NCBI RefSeq assembly: GCF_021739485.1
Contig: NZ_JAJFNK010000009.1
Coordinates: 62,001 to 126,000 of the forward strand
Source: Alicyclobacillus tolerans
GTDB lineage: Bacteria; Bacillota; Bacilli; Alicyclobacillales; Alicyclobacillaceae
Direction: 5' to 3'
Length of the DNA stretch: 64,000 nucleotides
The translations under genes and the position numbers were made by a program. Positions 37,639 through 46,701 of the stretch are shown here, in pieces. Position 1 is the stretch's first letter; every line of letters begins with the position of its first letter. The notes below the pieces were generated by a model, which worked only from the letters and a program-made list of their open reading frames with translations, did no database searches and had not been told where the DNA came from.

Positions 37639-38217
37639 ATGTTTCAAAAGTCTGCTCTGAAACGATGGCTGCTGTCCGGAACGGTGTTGGCCACTCTTTC
37701 CGGGTTCCCCCTGATAGCTCCTTTGACTGCACAAGCACAGACCGTTTCTAATGCTGGTTATCATACAAGCGCACAGTTGCCCCCTGGTGTACGCATGGAC
37801 CCGAGGATTCGTCCGTTGGCGTCGAGAAACGCAAGCTGGCAGCAAAAGTTCGATGCAGTACAGCGTGTCGCCCAAAGCAAGTTGGGAACTCCCTATCGCT
37901 GGGGTCACAACGAGGACCGCGGGCAGTACGGTTTTGACTGCTCTAACTTTACCGCGTACGTATACCACCATGCCTTAGGATATAAAATCAGCGGTGCGTC
38001 TCAAGTGCAGAACCATTCTGTAGGATGGCGCGTTCCAAAGAGCGCTATGCGCCCCGGTGACTTGCTTATTTTTGAAAATGGCAAACACGTCGGCATCTAC
38101 GTTGGCAACGGCCGTATGATTGAAGAAGGCGGTGGACTTGGGAAGGTCGGGTACCTTTCGGTGAGGCCTGGATCTTACTGGGGGAATCATCTGACTGCTG
38201 TGAAAAGAATGTTTTAA
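37639..38217 (+). CDS. Secreted NlpC/P60 peptidoglycan endopeptidase
   Basis: A 192-residue exported cell-wall hydrolase. A signal peptide (residues 1-36, ending TAQAQ) is followed by a short linker and the NlpC/P60 domain (about 75-190). The catalytic cysteine is in FDCSNFTAYVYHHA and the histidine in GKHVGIYVGNG. LGTPYRWGHNED is the usual entry motif. The family cleaves stem peptides near gamma-D-glutamyl bonds. It is controlled by the c-di-AMP riboswitch directly upstream and closed by a terminator, so it is a single-gene unit. Confidence 0.92.
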   Translation: MFQKSALKRWLLSGTVLATLSGFPLIAPLTAQAQTVSNAGYHTSAQLPPGVRMDPRIRPLASRNASWQQKFDAVQRVAQSKLGTPYRWGHNEDRGQYGFDCSNFTAYVYHHALGYKISGASQVQNHSVGWRVPKSAMRPGDLLIFENGKHVGIYVGNGRMIEEGGGLGKVGYLSVRPGSYWGNHLTAVKRMF

Positions 38218-38236
38218 ACGAACGAGAATATGAAAG

Positions 38237-38281
38237 CCCGGTGGACAAGCCTAAACCGTCCACCGGGTTGTTTGGGTTTTT
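38237..38281 (+). terminator. Terminator of the NlpC/P60 gene
   Basis: CCCGGTGGAC/GTCCACCGGG stem, 11-base loop, then TTGTTTGGGTTTTT. Confidence 0.88.
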
Positions 38282-38498
38282 GCCTCAAAATGAGCAAATT
38301 CGGGCTTTTCACTTCGCAAATGACATACGGTCAATAAAAACGTAGTCTTTACGTACTACTCTTACGTGGCTCATGGGATTTTTAAATAGGACAATCGATA
38401 TAGTATAATGAACAATGTATTGCGGACGGCCGATGGATACAGCATAGGGTTGGGTAGTGGAGTGTCAGGGCTCAGCGCCCAAGAGAGGAGGAACATCC

Positions 38499-39638
38499 AT
38501 GACCAAAGAATCATCATCGTTTGCAGCAGGTTTGGAGGATGTTGTTGCTAATACTTCCGAAATCTGCTTGGTCGATGGCCGCGAAGGACGGCTTGTTTAT
38601 CAAGGATACGACATTCACGACTTGGTGAACGGCAACTCCAGCTTTGAAGAAGTGGTTTACCTGTTGTGGCATGGAGAACTGCCAAAGCAGGGAGAATTAG
38701 AAAACTTTACTCGTACAATCGCCTCACAAAGAGCCCTTCATCCCCAGGTACTACAATTTCTTCACGAGGTGCCTAAAGACTCTAATGCCATGGAAGTACT
38801 GCGGACGGCAGTTTCGTATGCAGCACTGTACGACCCGGATAACGGTGACGAATCCATGGAAGCGAATATTCGTAAAGCCACGCGTTTGGTGGCACAACTG
38901 CCGACGATGGTCGGAACTTTTGAACGCATTCGGCAAGGACTTGAGCCGGTTGCGCCGGACAGCGAACTCGGCAGCGCAGCGGATTTCTTTTACGTATTAA
39001 CAGGGCAGAAACCCGACGAATTTACCACCAAGGCCTTTAATATTGCTCTGATCCTTCATGCTGATCACGAACTCAATGCAAGCACCTTCTCCGCTCGCGT
39101 CACAGCGGGCACGCTGTCTGACATGTATTCCGCCATCACCTCCGCCATTGGTACCCTAAAGGGTCCTCTGCATGGCGGTGCAAATGAACAAGTGATGCGG
39201 ATGTTGTTGGAAATCGGGGACACTTCTAAGGCAGAAGCGTGGATCGAAAAAGCGTTAGACGAAAAGAAAAAGATCATGGGCTTCGGACACCGCGTCTACC
39301 GCACTGAAGACCCGCGAGCGACCCATCTGCGCGTGTTGAGCAAGGAAGCCGGAGAGCGCATTGGCGAAACCAAATGGTTTGAAATGTCTCAAATCGTTGA
39401 GCGCATTGTCAAGGAGAAGAAAGGCCTCAACCCCAATGTGGACTTTTACTCTGCTTCGATGTATTACGCGCTCGGTTTGCCAACTCACCTGTTTACTCCC
39501 ATTTTTGCATGCAGCCGCATTTCGGGCTGGACGGCTCATGTACTCGAACAATACCGCAATAACCGTTTAATCCGCCCTCGCGCTGAATACACAGGCCCGA
39601 CACACCGTACGTTCGTACCATTGAATCAACGCGGATAA
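38499..39638 (+). CDS. citZ: Citrate synthase
   Basis: A 379-residue type I citrate synthase, the entry to the TCA cycle. Active-site segments are LHADHELNASTFSARVTAGT (catalytic histidine), GALKGPLHGGANEQVM-like TLKGPLHGGANEQVM with the second histidine, and GFGHRVYRTEDPRATHL. YYALGLPTHLFTPIFACSR carries the usual late motif. The ATG at 38499 follows GAGAGGAGG. A -10-like TATAAT lies at 38404-38409. It could instead be a 2-methylcitrate synthase, but no prp genes are nearby. Confidence 0.93.
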   Translation: MTKESSSFAAGLEDVVANTSEICLVDGREGRLVYQGYDIHDLVNGNSSFEEVVYLLWHGELPKQGELENFTRTIASQRALHPQVLQFLHEVPKDSNAMEVLRTAVSYAALYDPDNGDESMEANIRKATRLVAQLPTMVGTFERIRQGLEPVAPDSELGSAADFFYVLTGQKPDEFTTKAFNIALILHADHELNASTFSARVTAGTLSDMYSAITSAIGTLKGPLHGGANEQVMRMLLEIGDTSKAEAWIEKALDEKKKIMGFGHRVYRTEDPRATHLRVLSKEAGERIGETKWFEMSQIVERIVKEKKGLNPNVDFYSASMYYALGLPTHLFTPIFACSRISGWTAHVLEQYRNNRLIRPRAEYTGPTHRTFVPLNQRG

Positions 39639-39678
39639 GGAACCGTTTTGGATCAACGCCGATAAGGACCCCGTTTGC
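39624..39678. repeat. 27-bp tandem repeat spanning the citZ stop codon
   Basis: Two diverged copies of ATCAACGCSGATAAGGAMCC... with a 27-bp period; the citZ stop TAA lies in the first. The duplicated segment repeats the codons for the last citZ residues. Confidence 0.85.
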
Positions 39679-39778
39679 GCGGATTCTTACCTGGCAGCAA
39701 TCGACAACTCTTAGCAGGATGTGTCAGTGTATGGACATCCCCTGTGGGCACAATAAGTCTCACAAGGGGGTGAACAAA

Positions 39779-39994
39779 TTGGCACAAGGACAAAAGCGAA
39801 ACACGTTGGTGGTTACCGGAGCTGCAAAAGCTTTGGACCAGCTCAAGTACGAAGTGGCTTCTGAACTTGGCATTAACACTCCGCAAGACGGGTACTGGGG
39901 TACCATGGCTACCCGCGACACCGGGGCGATTGGTGGAAACATCACCCGGAAACTCGTGGCCTTGGCTGAACAACAGTTGGCCGGCCGTCAATAA
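39779..39994 (+). CDS. Alpha/beta-type small acid-soluble spore protein
   Basis: A 71-residue DNA-binding spore protein that coats and protects DNA in dormant spores. LDQLKYEVASELGI contains the conserved GPR protease cleavage region (E-V/I-A-x-E). GYWGTMATRDTGAIGGNITRKLVALAEQQL is the second conserved block. The TTG at 39779 follows AAGGGGGTGA and gives the family length. Expression in the forespore (sigma G) is expected from the family; no promoter was assigned. It is direct evidence that the host makes endospores. Confidence 0.94.
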   Translation: MAQGQKRNTLVVTGAAKALDQLKYEVASELGINTPQDGYWGTMATRDTGAIGGNITRKLVALAEQQLAGRQ

Positions 39995-40020
39995 TTGAAG
40001 TCAATAAGATTGTTCCTAAG

Positions 40021-40050
40021 AAGGCCCGGCGCGACAGCGTCGGGCCTTCT
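40021..40050 (+). terminator. Terminator of the spore protein gene
   Basis: AAGGCCCG/CGGGCCTT stem with an inner GCGCGAC-type loop and TCT tail. Confidence 0.75.
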
Positions 40051-40196
40051 CTGCGTAACCCCTGCTGTTGGACAATGGCTTTATGCAAACAGTCCGCGCG
40101 TCAGCGAAAGTGTCAAGTTCCTGCCAAACGCCCGGAACTGTTGAGGTTGCGGTCGACCAACCAAGCGACCCGTCGCCAATGTCGTTCATTCAACAT

Positions 40197-40242
40197 AAAG
40201 AAGCCGTCCCGGTGGCAGTTCGGTGAACTGCCTTGGGACGGC
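40197..40242 (-). terminator. Terminator of the CBS-domain gene
   Basis: GCCGTCCC/GGGACGGC with inner GGCAGTTC/GAACTGCC, followed on the minus strand by TTCTTTA. Confidence 0.75.
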
Positions 40243-40286
40243 CCAATTCGGTTAAATGGGTTAAGTGAGACTGGCGCGGGCTGGTG

Positions 40287-40721
40287 TTATTGAAGCGCGT
40301 TTTGTGACTGTGTCGGTTGGGAAATCCGGCTGAGTGCATCCCCGGCTTCGTTGACGTGGATATCGACGGTGGCCAGGTCCGCAATTGCGCAAATACCAAC
40401 TAGGTTGCCGCTGGCATCTACAATGGGAAGTCGGCGAATTTGGTTCTGCGCCATGATGTCGGCGGCTTCGTGAGCGTCAGTGTCGGGTGTACAGGTGACA
40501 ACCTGGTGAGACATGACTTCGTTGATTTTCGAGTTAAAACTGCCTTTCGCTACGGCTTTTAACACGATGTCGCGGTCTGTGACGATACCCACGACCCGTT
40601 TGCCTTCACAAACCGGCACGGACCCAACGTTCATGGATTCCATAATCTGCGCTGCTTTTTGGAGAGAATCCGACGGCTGCACAGAAGAAACGTTGGAGGT
40701 CATCAGGTCTTTAATTTTCAC
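40287..40721 (-). CDS. CBS-domain pair protein
   Basis: A 144-residue protein made of two CBS domains, which together bind adenosyl nucleotides. The first starts MKIKDLMTSNVSSVQPSDSL and contains VGSVPVCEGKRVVGIVTDRDIV. The second contains INEVMSHQVVTCTPDTDAHEAA and IRRLPIVDASGNLVGI. A GTG at 40721 with AAGGGGG upstream is chosen; the frame extends to 40775 without a site. Such proteins in Bacillus sense energy state or stress; the target is unknown here. Confidence 0.88.
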   Translation of the reverse strand: MKIKDLMTSNVSSVQPSDSLQKAAQIMESMNVGSVPVCEGKRVVGIVTDRDIVLKAVAKGSFNSKINEVMSHQVVTCTPDTDAHEAADIMAQNQIRRLPIVDASGNLVGICAIADLATVDIHVNEAGDALSRISQPTQSQNALQ

Positions 40722-40797
40722 TGCGTTGCCCCCTTGTTTTTGGTGAATCGCAATTCCGTTGGCTATTATGCGCAATTCACGCGGGGTCTATGTTGGG

Positions 40798-41151
40798 CTA
40801 ACTTTTCCGCCACTGGAGCACGTCTTGCACAGACAGATACATTCCCCATGCTCCGCAAACCAAGTGCAATGCCGTTTCTGCCGGCTCCGACGAGCCCAGC
40901 CATGAATTCTTTACAGTAAGTCCCCAGACGCCCCACATAAACAATAAAAACCCTAAACCCAACGCACTTGTAACGGCATAACGCGTGCGCGACCTGGCAC
41001 CTGCCATGCCTAACAGTCCTAAGGCAACGCTGAGAAAGCTGTCCACAGGGGACATTCGGGCGTAGTCCCCGACCTGACCCGTCCAAAGTCCCAGGACCCC
41101 GAGAATAAAAAACAGCCACCCGCACAGACGGTTGTACAATGGTGCGAACAT
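40798..41151 (-). CDS. DUF4383-like membrane protein
   Basis: A 117-residue protein with four predicted membrane helices (about 10-28, 36-52, 58-78, 92-110). The last helix contains ETALHLVCGAWGMY, which resembles the conserved His-Gly helix of DUF4383 proteins. Function unknown. It stands alone next to the CBS gene on the same strand, 76 bp apart, and may be co-transcribed with it. Confidence 0.65.
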   Translation of the reverse strand: MFAPLYNRLCGWLFFILGVLGLWTGQVGDYARMSPVDSFLSVALGLLGMAGARSRTRYAVTSALGLGFLLFMWGVWGLTVKNSWLGSSEPAETALHLVCGAWGMYLSVQDVLQWRKS

Positions 41152-41311
41152 GAGTATATCCCTTCTCCCGTGTCCACAAATTCCAGTCCCTGATACATAT
41201 GTGGAAATGGGACGAACTATGATGGATCACTTTTGCTCTGCCCGGCGAACACGCGTGTATATTCGCGTTCAAGGATTTGCATCTTAACGGAAAAAGGGGG
41301 TGCAAGACGTT

Positions 41312-41569
41312 ATGTCGCAAAGACCTGTAGATGACGAAAACATTCCTCCATGGAGGGAAACTCCGCTTGACCATTGGAGTACGGACATTGACCCAACCAT
41401 CATGGCAGGAGACGAATGGGTTGACAACTCGGCGGATTCCGACCCTGGGTCGCGGCGCATTGCCCAAGAACAAGGCGGTACAAGGGTTTATGAACGTTTC
41501 ATGCATCCCACCATCGATACGAATTATGGACTGGACGACGACGTATTTACGTCCGAAGGCGAAGAGTAG
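41312..41569 (+). CDS. DUF3905-family small protein
   Basis: An 85-residue acidic protein. LDHWSTDIDPTIMAGDEWV matches the core of DUF3905, a family known mainly from spore-forming Bacilli. The usual following HPTNDIGW is replaced by DNSADSDPG. The ATG at 41312 lies about 11 bases after AAGGGGG, which overlaps the alternative GTG at 41300. Function unknown; a sporulation role is suggested only by the family's distribution. Confidence 0.65.
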   Translation: MSQRPVDDENIPPWRETPLDHWSTDIDPTIMAGDEWVDNSADSDPGSRRIAQEQGGTRVYERFMHPTIDTNYGLDDDVFTSEGEE

Positions 41570-41688
41570 CCAATACACGGCAACGGATCCAACCGTCTCG
41601 GCCGAGTGGTCGCCCTGAGCTGCAGAGCATGGGATCAAATACGGGCTCAATTGCGAACAGGCAGGTATAAAAAGGAACTATGGTGACA

Positions 41689-41704
41689 GATTACAATTGT
41701 AGTC
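41689..41704. promoter_or_regulatory. Operator-like palindrome before the 206-residue gene
   Basis: GATTACAATTGTAGTC is a near-perfect 16-bp palindrome whose core TTACAATTGTAG resembles BlaI/CopY-type operators. It lies about 105 bp upstream of the next start. No such regulator is encoded nearby. Confidence 0.35.
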
Positions 41705-41806
41705 TGACATATCCTTGCCGCGAGCAGCCTTGCCTCGACGTTCGTTGTCCAGAAAGAGTCTTCCCTCGGAGCCTTGACCACGCCTTGACCACAAGGAGGA
41801 AATACG

Positions 41807-42427
41807 ATGCAAGACATTATTCATGAACTGCATCAATTGCAGCAACAAGTTCAACAACTCAACATGGACATTCAAAACGTACAGAACCGCTTGCAGTTCA
41901 TCACCAATCAGGTTCAATCGAGACATATTCAAATGTCCCCGGGTCAGCCTGGGAATTACGGCCAACAAACGTACCAACCTCGACCCTCTTACGGGTCTCA
42001 GTACGTTGCACCCACGCCGTCCGCCGCGTATGGCTCAGCTTACGTGAGTTCTACGGGCAATCGGTTAAGCGACCGGGGCAATGCTGGAGAGACCCGCAGT
42101 TTCCCGGCTCAAACTCAAGTGACTGGGTCTGGAATGGCTTCAAGCAGCTACTCGTCGAGTGCGGCTCATAATCCAGCTGGCCGTTCGTATGCGGGTTCTT
42201 CCCAAGGCGCAGGGCAAATGAACGCAGGGCAAATCAGCGGACGGTCATCGGGTATAACTCAGTCATCCGTCGGACAAATGTCTTCCGGTAACCCGTCGCA
42301 AAGTGCACCACAAGCAGACAGCGTGAACCGTCAGGCCCTGCAATCGGTCATGGCCGCCGATCAGTTTTCCAAGGACCAGGCCCCCGGACGCCAGTCTGAA
42401 TTCTCGAGCTATGGCCGCACCTTATAA
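41807..42427 (+). CDS. Coiled-coil protein with low-complexity tail, possible coat protein
   Basis: A 206-residue protein with no signal peptide. Residues 1-36 form a clear heptad coiled coil (LHQLQQQVQQLNMDIQNVQN). The rest (40-206) is Ser/Gly/Gln/Tyr-rich and disordered-looking. The start follows CAAGGAGGAAATACG. Composition and the spore-related neighbourhood would suit a spore coat or exosporium protein, but that is inference. Confidence 0.6.
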   Translation: MQDIIHELHQLQQQVQQLNMDIQNVQNRLQFITNQVQSRHIQMSPGQPGNYGQQTYQPRPSYGSQYVAPTPSAAYGSAYVSSTGNRLSDRGNAGETRSFPAQTQVTGSGMASSSYSSSAAHNPAGRSYAGSSQGAGQMNAGQISGRSSGITQSSVGQMSSGNPSQSAPQADSVNRQALQSVMAADQFSKDQAPGRQSEFSSYGRTL

Positions 42428-42532
42428 GCGCGCCAAGTAAGGGCATCCAGGGCTAGGCCTCCGAACCAGAAAAAACGAATCAAAAATCCGGTGTCACTTC
42501 GGGATGATGAAGACATCATGAGTTTTGGCAAA

Positions 42533-42563
42533 GGCGGGGGTGCGTGGCCCTCGCCTGTTTTTC
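42533..42563 (+). terminator. Terminator after the coiled-coil gene
   Basis: AGGCGGGG pairs with CCCTCGCCT (one mismatch), then GTTTTTC. Confidence 0.75.
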
Positions 42564-42620
42564 GTTTGTAGTGTATGTTAAGCATAAATCGGTTTATTTT
42601 GGTGGATAGGCAGTGATGAC

Positions 42621-43625
42621 ATGCAGGCAGGTGAGAACACAAAAACGAGATGGCGGGTATGGGTGGCTATTGCTGTCGTCATTGTGGTCATCGGGGCAAT
42701 TGCCTTTCAAGTCTTTCGCACGAAGCAAACGCAGGTTTCACTCGTCACCGTCACGCGCAGAACGATGCAAAACAAAGTGTTCGGTTCAGGCACTGTCCGT
42801 CCGGTACAAAAGCAGTTAATCATGCCAGGGAGCCTTTCCTCCACGCAGTACCAAATTGACGTAAAGGCAGGCGATCGCGTTCACGTCGGACAGGCCCTCG
42901 TGTCGACGCCCAACAGTACCGCGGCCGCTGCGGTGACTGCGGCCCGTGCATCCGTGGCGTCTGCCAAAAGCCTTCTTGCAGCCGGATTGCCGTCGGCGGC
43001 GGCGACATTGGCCCAGGCTCAAGCCCAGCTTTCACAGGCTGAGGCCGCCTACGCTGCGACTGTGGTGCGGGCCCAAATTGACGGAATGGCGATCATGGTC
43101 AATCCCAATGGAGTGGACAGCAACGGAAACCAGGTTCCTCTTGTCGAAGTCGTCAGTGCGGCCAAAAAAATTGTGGTCAATGTGTCGGAAGCGGATGCGG
43201 TACATTTGCATCCCGGCCTTTCCGCAAAGATCACCACAGATGCCTACCCTAATCAGACGTGGACTGGAAAAATTTCGAGCGTCGCCGGTTATGCCGTGAC
43301 GAATAGCTCGGGTTCTGGGCAGGTTGAAGTGGATTTGAGCGTCCCGACTTCCTTTGTCGTACCGTTTGGGTACACCGTGAATGTGAACATCGTCAGCGCG
43401 ACACACGACAAGGTCCCTGCCATCCCCTATGAGGCCTTGGTGCAGGATGGCAGCGGGTATGCGGTTTACCAATACAAAAACGGCCGCGTCAACAAGACCC
43501 AGGTTACACTCGGAATCACGGGAAACACGTTCGTGGAGGTGACGAAAGGGTTGACGCCGGGTATGAAGGTGGTACTGAATCCGCCGTCATCCCTGCAAAG
43601 CGGGCAGGCTGTGAACGCCTCATGA
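42621..43625 (+). CDS. Efflux adaptor, HlyD/MacA-like membrane fusion protein
   Basis: A 334-residue periplasmic-adaptor-type protein adapted to a Gram-positive cell. It has an N-terminal membrane anchor (residues 11-31), a split lipoyl-like domain (QYQIDVKAGDRVHVGQALV), a short Ala/Gln-rich coiled-coil hairpin (about 95-145) and a beta-barrel domain with VPAIPYEALVQDG. It starts an operon with the ABC ATPase and permease that follow, like yknX in yknXYZ. The stop overlaps the ATPase start by four bases. The substrate is unknown. Confidence 0.87.
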   Translation: MQAGENTKTRWRVWVAIAVVIVVIGAIAFQVFRTKQTQVSLVTVTRRTMQNKVFGSGTVRPVQKQLIMPGSLSSTQYQIDVKAGDRVHVGQALVSTPNSTAAAAVTAARASVASAKSLLAAGLPSAAATLAQAQAQLSQAEAAYAATVVRAQIDGMAIMVNPNGVDSNGNQVPLVEVVSAAKKIVVNVSEADAVHLHPGLSAKITTDAYPNQTWTGKISSVAGYAVTNSSGSGQVEVDLSVPTSFVVPFGYTVNVNIVSATHDKVPAIPYEALVQDGSGYAVYQYKNGRVNKTQVTLGITGNTFVEVTKGLTPGMKVVLNPPSSLQSGQAVNAS

Positions 43626-44314
43626 TTGAGTTGCTTGGCATCACAAAGTCATATTTAATGGGCGGGTCCAAATTAACCGTCTTAAGGGACATTGACCTTG
43701 CCATTGAAGACGGCGAATTTGTTTCTATCATGGGCCCGTCTGGAAGCGGCAAATCGACCTTAATGAACATCCTTGGCTGCTTGGATACTCCGACTCAAGG
43801 CGAGTACCGTTTACGTGGCAGACCGGTTCAAAGTTTGGATTCGGATGCCCTCGCACACATTCGAAATCGCGAAATCGGGTTTGTGTTTCAAAACTTTCAT
43901 CTGCTCCCTCGGATGACGGCTTTAAAAAATGTAGAACTCCCGATGGTTTACAAGGGGCTTTCGCGCAGGCAGCGAAGCGATCGGGCCGTGGAACTGCTCC
44001 AACGAGTCGGACTATCCGACAGGGCCGATCACCTTCCTCAGGCACTTTCAGGAGGCCAAAAGCAAAGGGTCGCGATCGCGAGAGCTCTGGCCAACGAGCC
44101 AACCATCTTGCTTGCCGACGAGCCGACAGGGGCTTTGGACTCCGTCACGGGCAAAGAGATCCTGGGGATTTTTTCGGCGTTGAATCAAACCGGTGTGACT
44201 GTCGTCGTGATTACCCACGATGAATCCGTGGCTTCGTACGCAAACCGAGTCATTCGATTGAAGGATGGGCGAGTTATCGCCGATGAACGGGGGGCGAGTC
44301 ATGATTCTTTCTGA
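43622..44314 (+). CDS. ABC transporter ATP-binding protein (MacB/YknY/LolD type)
   Basis: A 230-residue ATPase. Walker A is GPSGSGKST, the Q-loop [14 protein letters not shown], the signature [15 protein letters not shown], Walker [13 protein letters not shown], and the H-loop VITHDES. It matches the type that drives MacB-like mechanotransmission. It overlaps the upstream adaptor gene (ATGA) and the downstream permease by 14 bases, so the three are strictly coupled. Confidence 0.94.
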   Translation: MIELLGITKSYLMGGSKLTVLRDIDLAIEDGEFVSIMGPSGSGKSTLMNILGCLDTPTQGEYRLRGRPVQSLDSDALAHIRNREIGFVFQNFHLLPRMTALKNVELPMVYKGLSRRQRSDRAVELLQRVGLSDRADHLPQALSGGQKQRVAIARALANEPTILLADEPTGALDSVTGKEILGIFSALNQTGVTVVVITHDESVASYANRVIRLKDGRVIADERGASHDSF

Positions 44315-45509
44315 AATGCTGTGGACGGCATGGGCCTCCCTGCGTGCCAACAAGCTGCGCACGTTTTTGACCATGCTGGGGATCCTGATTGGCGTTGGAT
44401 CCATTATCGCCATTATTGCGATTGGACAAGGAGGTCAAGCGGCAATTTTGTCGACTCTGGAAAGTTCGCGGGCCCAGCGTACGATTCAGATCTTGCCGAC
44501 GGAGTTGGTCGCCCCAGGACTGCCGCAGCCAGGTCAGGTTCTGGATATTTCTTCGTCGGATTTACAATTGGCCCGCCAGTTTTCCGGGGTGGCCAGCGTC
44601 GACTATACCCTGTTTGGGCAAGCCTACACCAGCGCAGGGACGAAAACCGTCAACGCATCCATTCAAGCAGGTCCGAGCTACTTGGACGAGATTGGGCACT
44701 TCGTAGTGATTCAGGGGCGGATGTTCACAAACGCGGACGTCATTGCCCATCGCAAAGTCGTTTTGCTCAGCCAACCCCTCGAAGCCAAGCTGTTTGGCAA
44801 CTTAAACCCGATTGGGAAGACCATTCAGATTCAAGGCCAGCCATTGCAAGTCATCGGAGTTACCGCATCCACACAGTTAAACCTGTTGCAGGGAGTGTTT
44901 GGTTCCGATTACTTGTACATGCCGGCGACCACGTGCTTGGACATTTTCCCATACTGGAACATCACTGAAATGGACGTTGAAGTTCAATCGGGGGCCGATA
45001 AGGCGGCGTTGGCGAAAAGGCTCGTGCTCGCGTTGAATATCCATGCCCATAACTCCAACGCTTTTGAGGACAGTTCGCGGTTTTTGCTGGGCATCGAAAA
45101 AACGGTCGGAACGGTTACGTCTATCCTGACCCTGGTCATTGGTGCGGTGGCTGGGATTGCCTTGATTGTTGGGGGTGTGGGCGTCATGAATATCATGCTG
45201 GTTTCGGTCACGGAGCGCACTCAAGAAATCGGGATCCGGATGTCCCTTGGAGCCACCCGAAGAGCTATTTTGCTGCAGTTTCTCACAGAGTCGGTGTTCA
45301 TTACCGCACTCGGGGGCGTACTCGGGGTTATGCTTGGCGCCGCTGCGGCGTTTGCCATTCACGCGTTTACGCCCCTTCCTGCCGTGATTTCGTGGTGGGC
45401 AGTGCTTGGCAGTTTTTTGTTTTCCGCGCTCATCGGCGTTTTGTGCGGAATTTACCCAGCAAACAAAGCGGCTCGCCTCAATCCCATTGAGGCTCTGCGC
45501 TACGAATAA
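44301..45509 (+). CDS. ABC permease of the MacB/FtsX type
   Basis: A 402-residue permease with one N-terminal helix (about 20-42), a large extracytoplasmic domain (about 60-270) and three C-terminal helices. The motif LRANKLRTFLTMLGILIGVGSI and the late NIMLVSVTERTQEIGIRMSLGA are diagnostic. With the adaptor and ATPase it forms a tripartite system like YknXYZ, which exports or resists antimicrobial peptides in Bacillus. The ATG at 44301 lies inside the ATPase gene. No outer-membrane factor is expected. Confidence 0.92.
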   Translation: MILSEMLWTAWASLRANKLRTFLTMLGILIGVGSIIAIIAIGQGGQAAILSTLESSRAQRTIQILPTELVAPGLPQPGQVLDISSSDLQLARQFSGVASVDYTLFGQAYTSAGTKTVNASIQAGPSYLDEIGHFVVIQGRMFTNADVIAHRKVVLLSQPLEAKLFGNLNPIGKTIQIQGQPLQVIGVTASTQLNLLQGVFGSDYLYMPATTCLDIFPYWNITEMDVEVQSGADKAALAKRLVLALNIHAHNSNAFEDSSRFLLGIEKTVGTVTSILTLVIGAVAGIALIVGGVGVMNIMLVSVTERTQEIGIRMSLGATRRAILLQFLTESVFITALGGVLGVMLGAAAAFAIHAFTPLPAVISWWAVLGSFLFSALIGVLCGIYPANKAARLNPIEALRYE

Positions 45510-45540
45510 AAAAGCAGCCAACGGGATGTCCCTTGGCTGC
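45505..45540 (-). terminator. Terminator of htpX
   Basis: GCAGCCAA/TTGGCTGC stem with inner GGGA/TCCC, followed on the minus strand by TTTTTTATT. It overlaps the end of the convergent permease gene. Confidence 0.8.
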
Positions 45541-45620
45541 GTGGCTGCCTGGCTCTTAGAAAACAAGAAAACACTCTGTTTAAACCACTTTTTTGTTAAA
45601 ACACTCTCTGTTGAAAACCC

Positions 45621-46466
45621 CTAATTCAATATCCTCATCGACCGAAGCCTGCGAATCCGTTCTGCCATAGGCGGGTGGGTGCTGAACAACTGCAGGACAG
45701 ACTCACCGCGCAAAGGGTTTACAATAAACAGATGCGATGTGGCGGGATTGACGCCGCTGGGAATGTGCTGCGATGCCGATTCCAGCCGTTCCAAGGCGTC
45801 TGCCAAAGGATTGGGGTCTCCGAGCAACTTGGCTCCCACGGCATCCGCTTTGTATTCCCGCGACCTGGAAATCGCGAGTTGAATGACAGTGGCCGCAATC
45901 GGTGCCAAAATCATCATGGCGATTTCTGCAAAGGCGTTTCCGTCCCGTTCATCTCGTTGCCCAAAGCCAAAAAACATTCCCCACTGCAGGATGTTGGCAA
46001 TGGACGTGATGACCCCAGCGAGCGTGGCGGCCATCGAACTAATCAGGATGTCGTGGTTCCGGACGTGCGCCATTTCATGGGCGAGAACGCCCTCTAGTTC
46101 GCGGGCAGACAGCGTCCGAAGAATGCCTTCGGTGACGGCTACCTTGGCGTGATTTGGGTTCCGGCCAGTTGCAAACGCATTCGGCTGCGGAGACGGTGTG
46201 ACGTACACTTCCGGCATGGGAAGAGCAGCCCGGTTTGCAAGTCGTCGCACAATTTGATACACTTCCGGCAACTCGGACTCACTCACGGGATACGAGCCGG
46301 TCATGGCAATCGCCATGCTGCCACTTGTCCAATATCCGATCGCGTTCATGGCAATGGACAAGAGCAGGAAAATGAACATTCCCCGTGGACCTCCGACAAA
46401 TTGACCAATCATGACCAAGACGACCGTCAACAGTCCCATGAGGATCCAGGTTTTCAAGGAGTTCAT
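45621..46466 (-). CDS. htpX: HtpX-type membrane zinc metalloprotease
   Basis: A 281-residue M48 protease that degrades damaged membrane proteins. Two N-terminal helices (about 8-46) precede the zinc motif LAHEMAHVRNHDIL, and two more helices follow (about 145-195). The third zinc ligand glutamate is in SREYKADAVGAKL. PQPNAFATGRNPNHAKVAVTEGIL is also conserved, as is the closing STHPPMAERIRRL. The start follows AAGGAGGG. Monocistronic. Confidence 0.94.
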   Translation of the reverse strand: MNSLKTWILMGLLTVVLVMIGQFVGGPRGMFIFLLLSIAMNAIGYWTSGSMAIAMTGSYPVSESELPEVYQIVRRLANRAALPMPEVYVTPSPQPNAFATGRNPNHAKVAVTEGILRTLSARELEGVLAHEMAHVRNHDILISSMAATLAGVITSIANILQWGMFFGFGQRDERDGNAFAEIAMMILAPIAATVIQLAISRSREYKADAVGAKLLGDPNPLADALERLESASQHIPSGVNPATSHLFIVNPLRGESVLQLFSTHPPMAERIRRLRSMRILN

Positions 46467-46701
46467 CTAGGCAGTAGCCCTCCTTATGATGTTTAGCCAG
46501 CGAACGAACTCGCGGCTAAGCTTATTTTACTGAGCAAAGTGAGAAAAGGCAAAGTATTCGCGCATGAGATCGAGTGTGCTGGGGCAAGCTTGATGGCATG
46601 CTAGGTACCTGTTGTGGTTTATTTGTTTGCTATGAACTGTTTCGTTATACTTAAAACGTGGCTTTGCCGCACTGACTCTGAACGGGAAGGACTGGTGGAT
46701 A

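Noticed and set aside
38757..39560. Extra frames inside citZ on both strands
   Set aside because: No start signals, and the citrate synthase frame is intact with all active-site segments.
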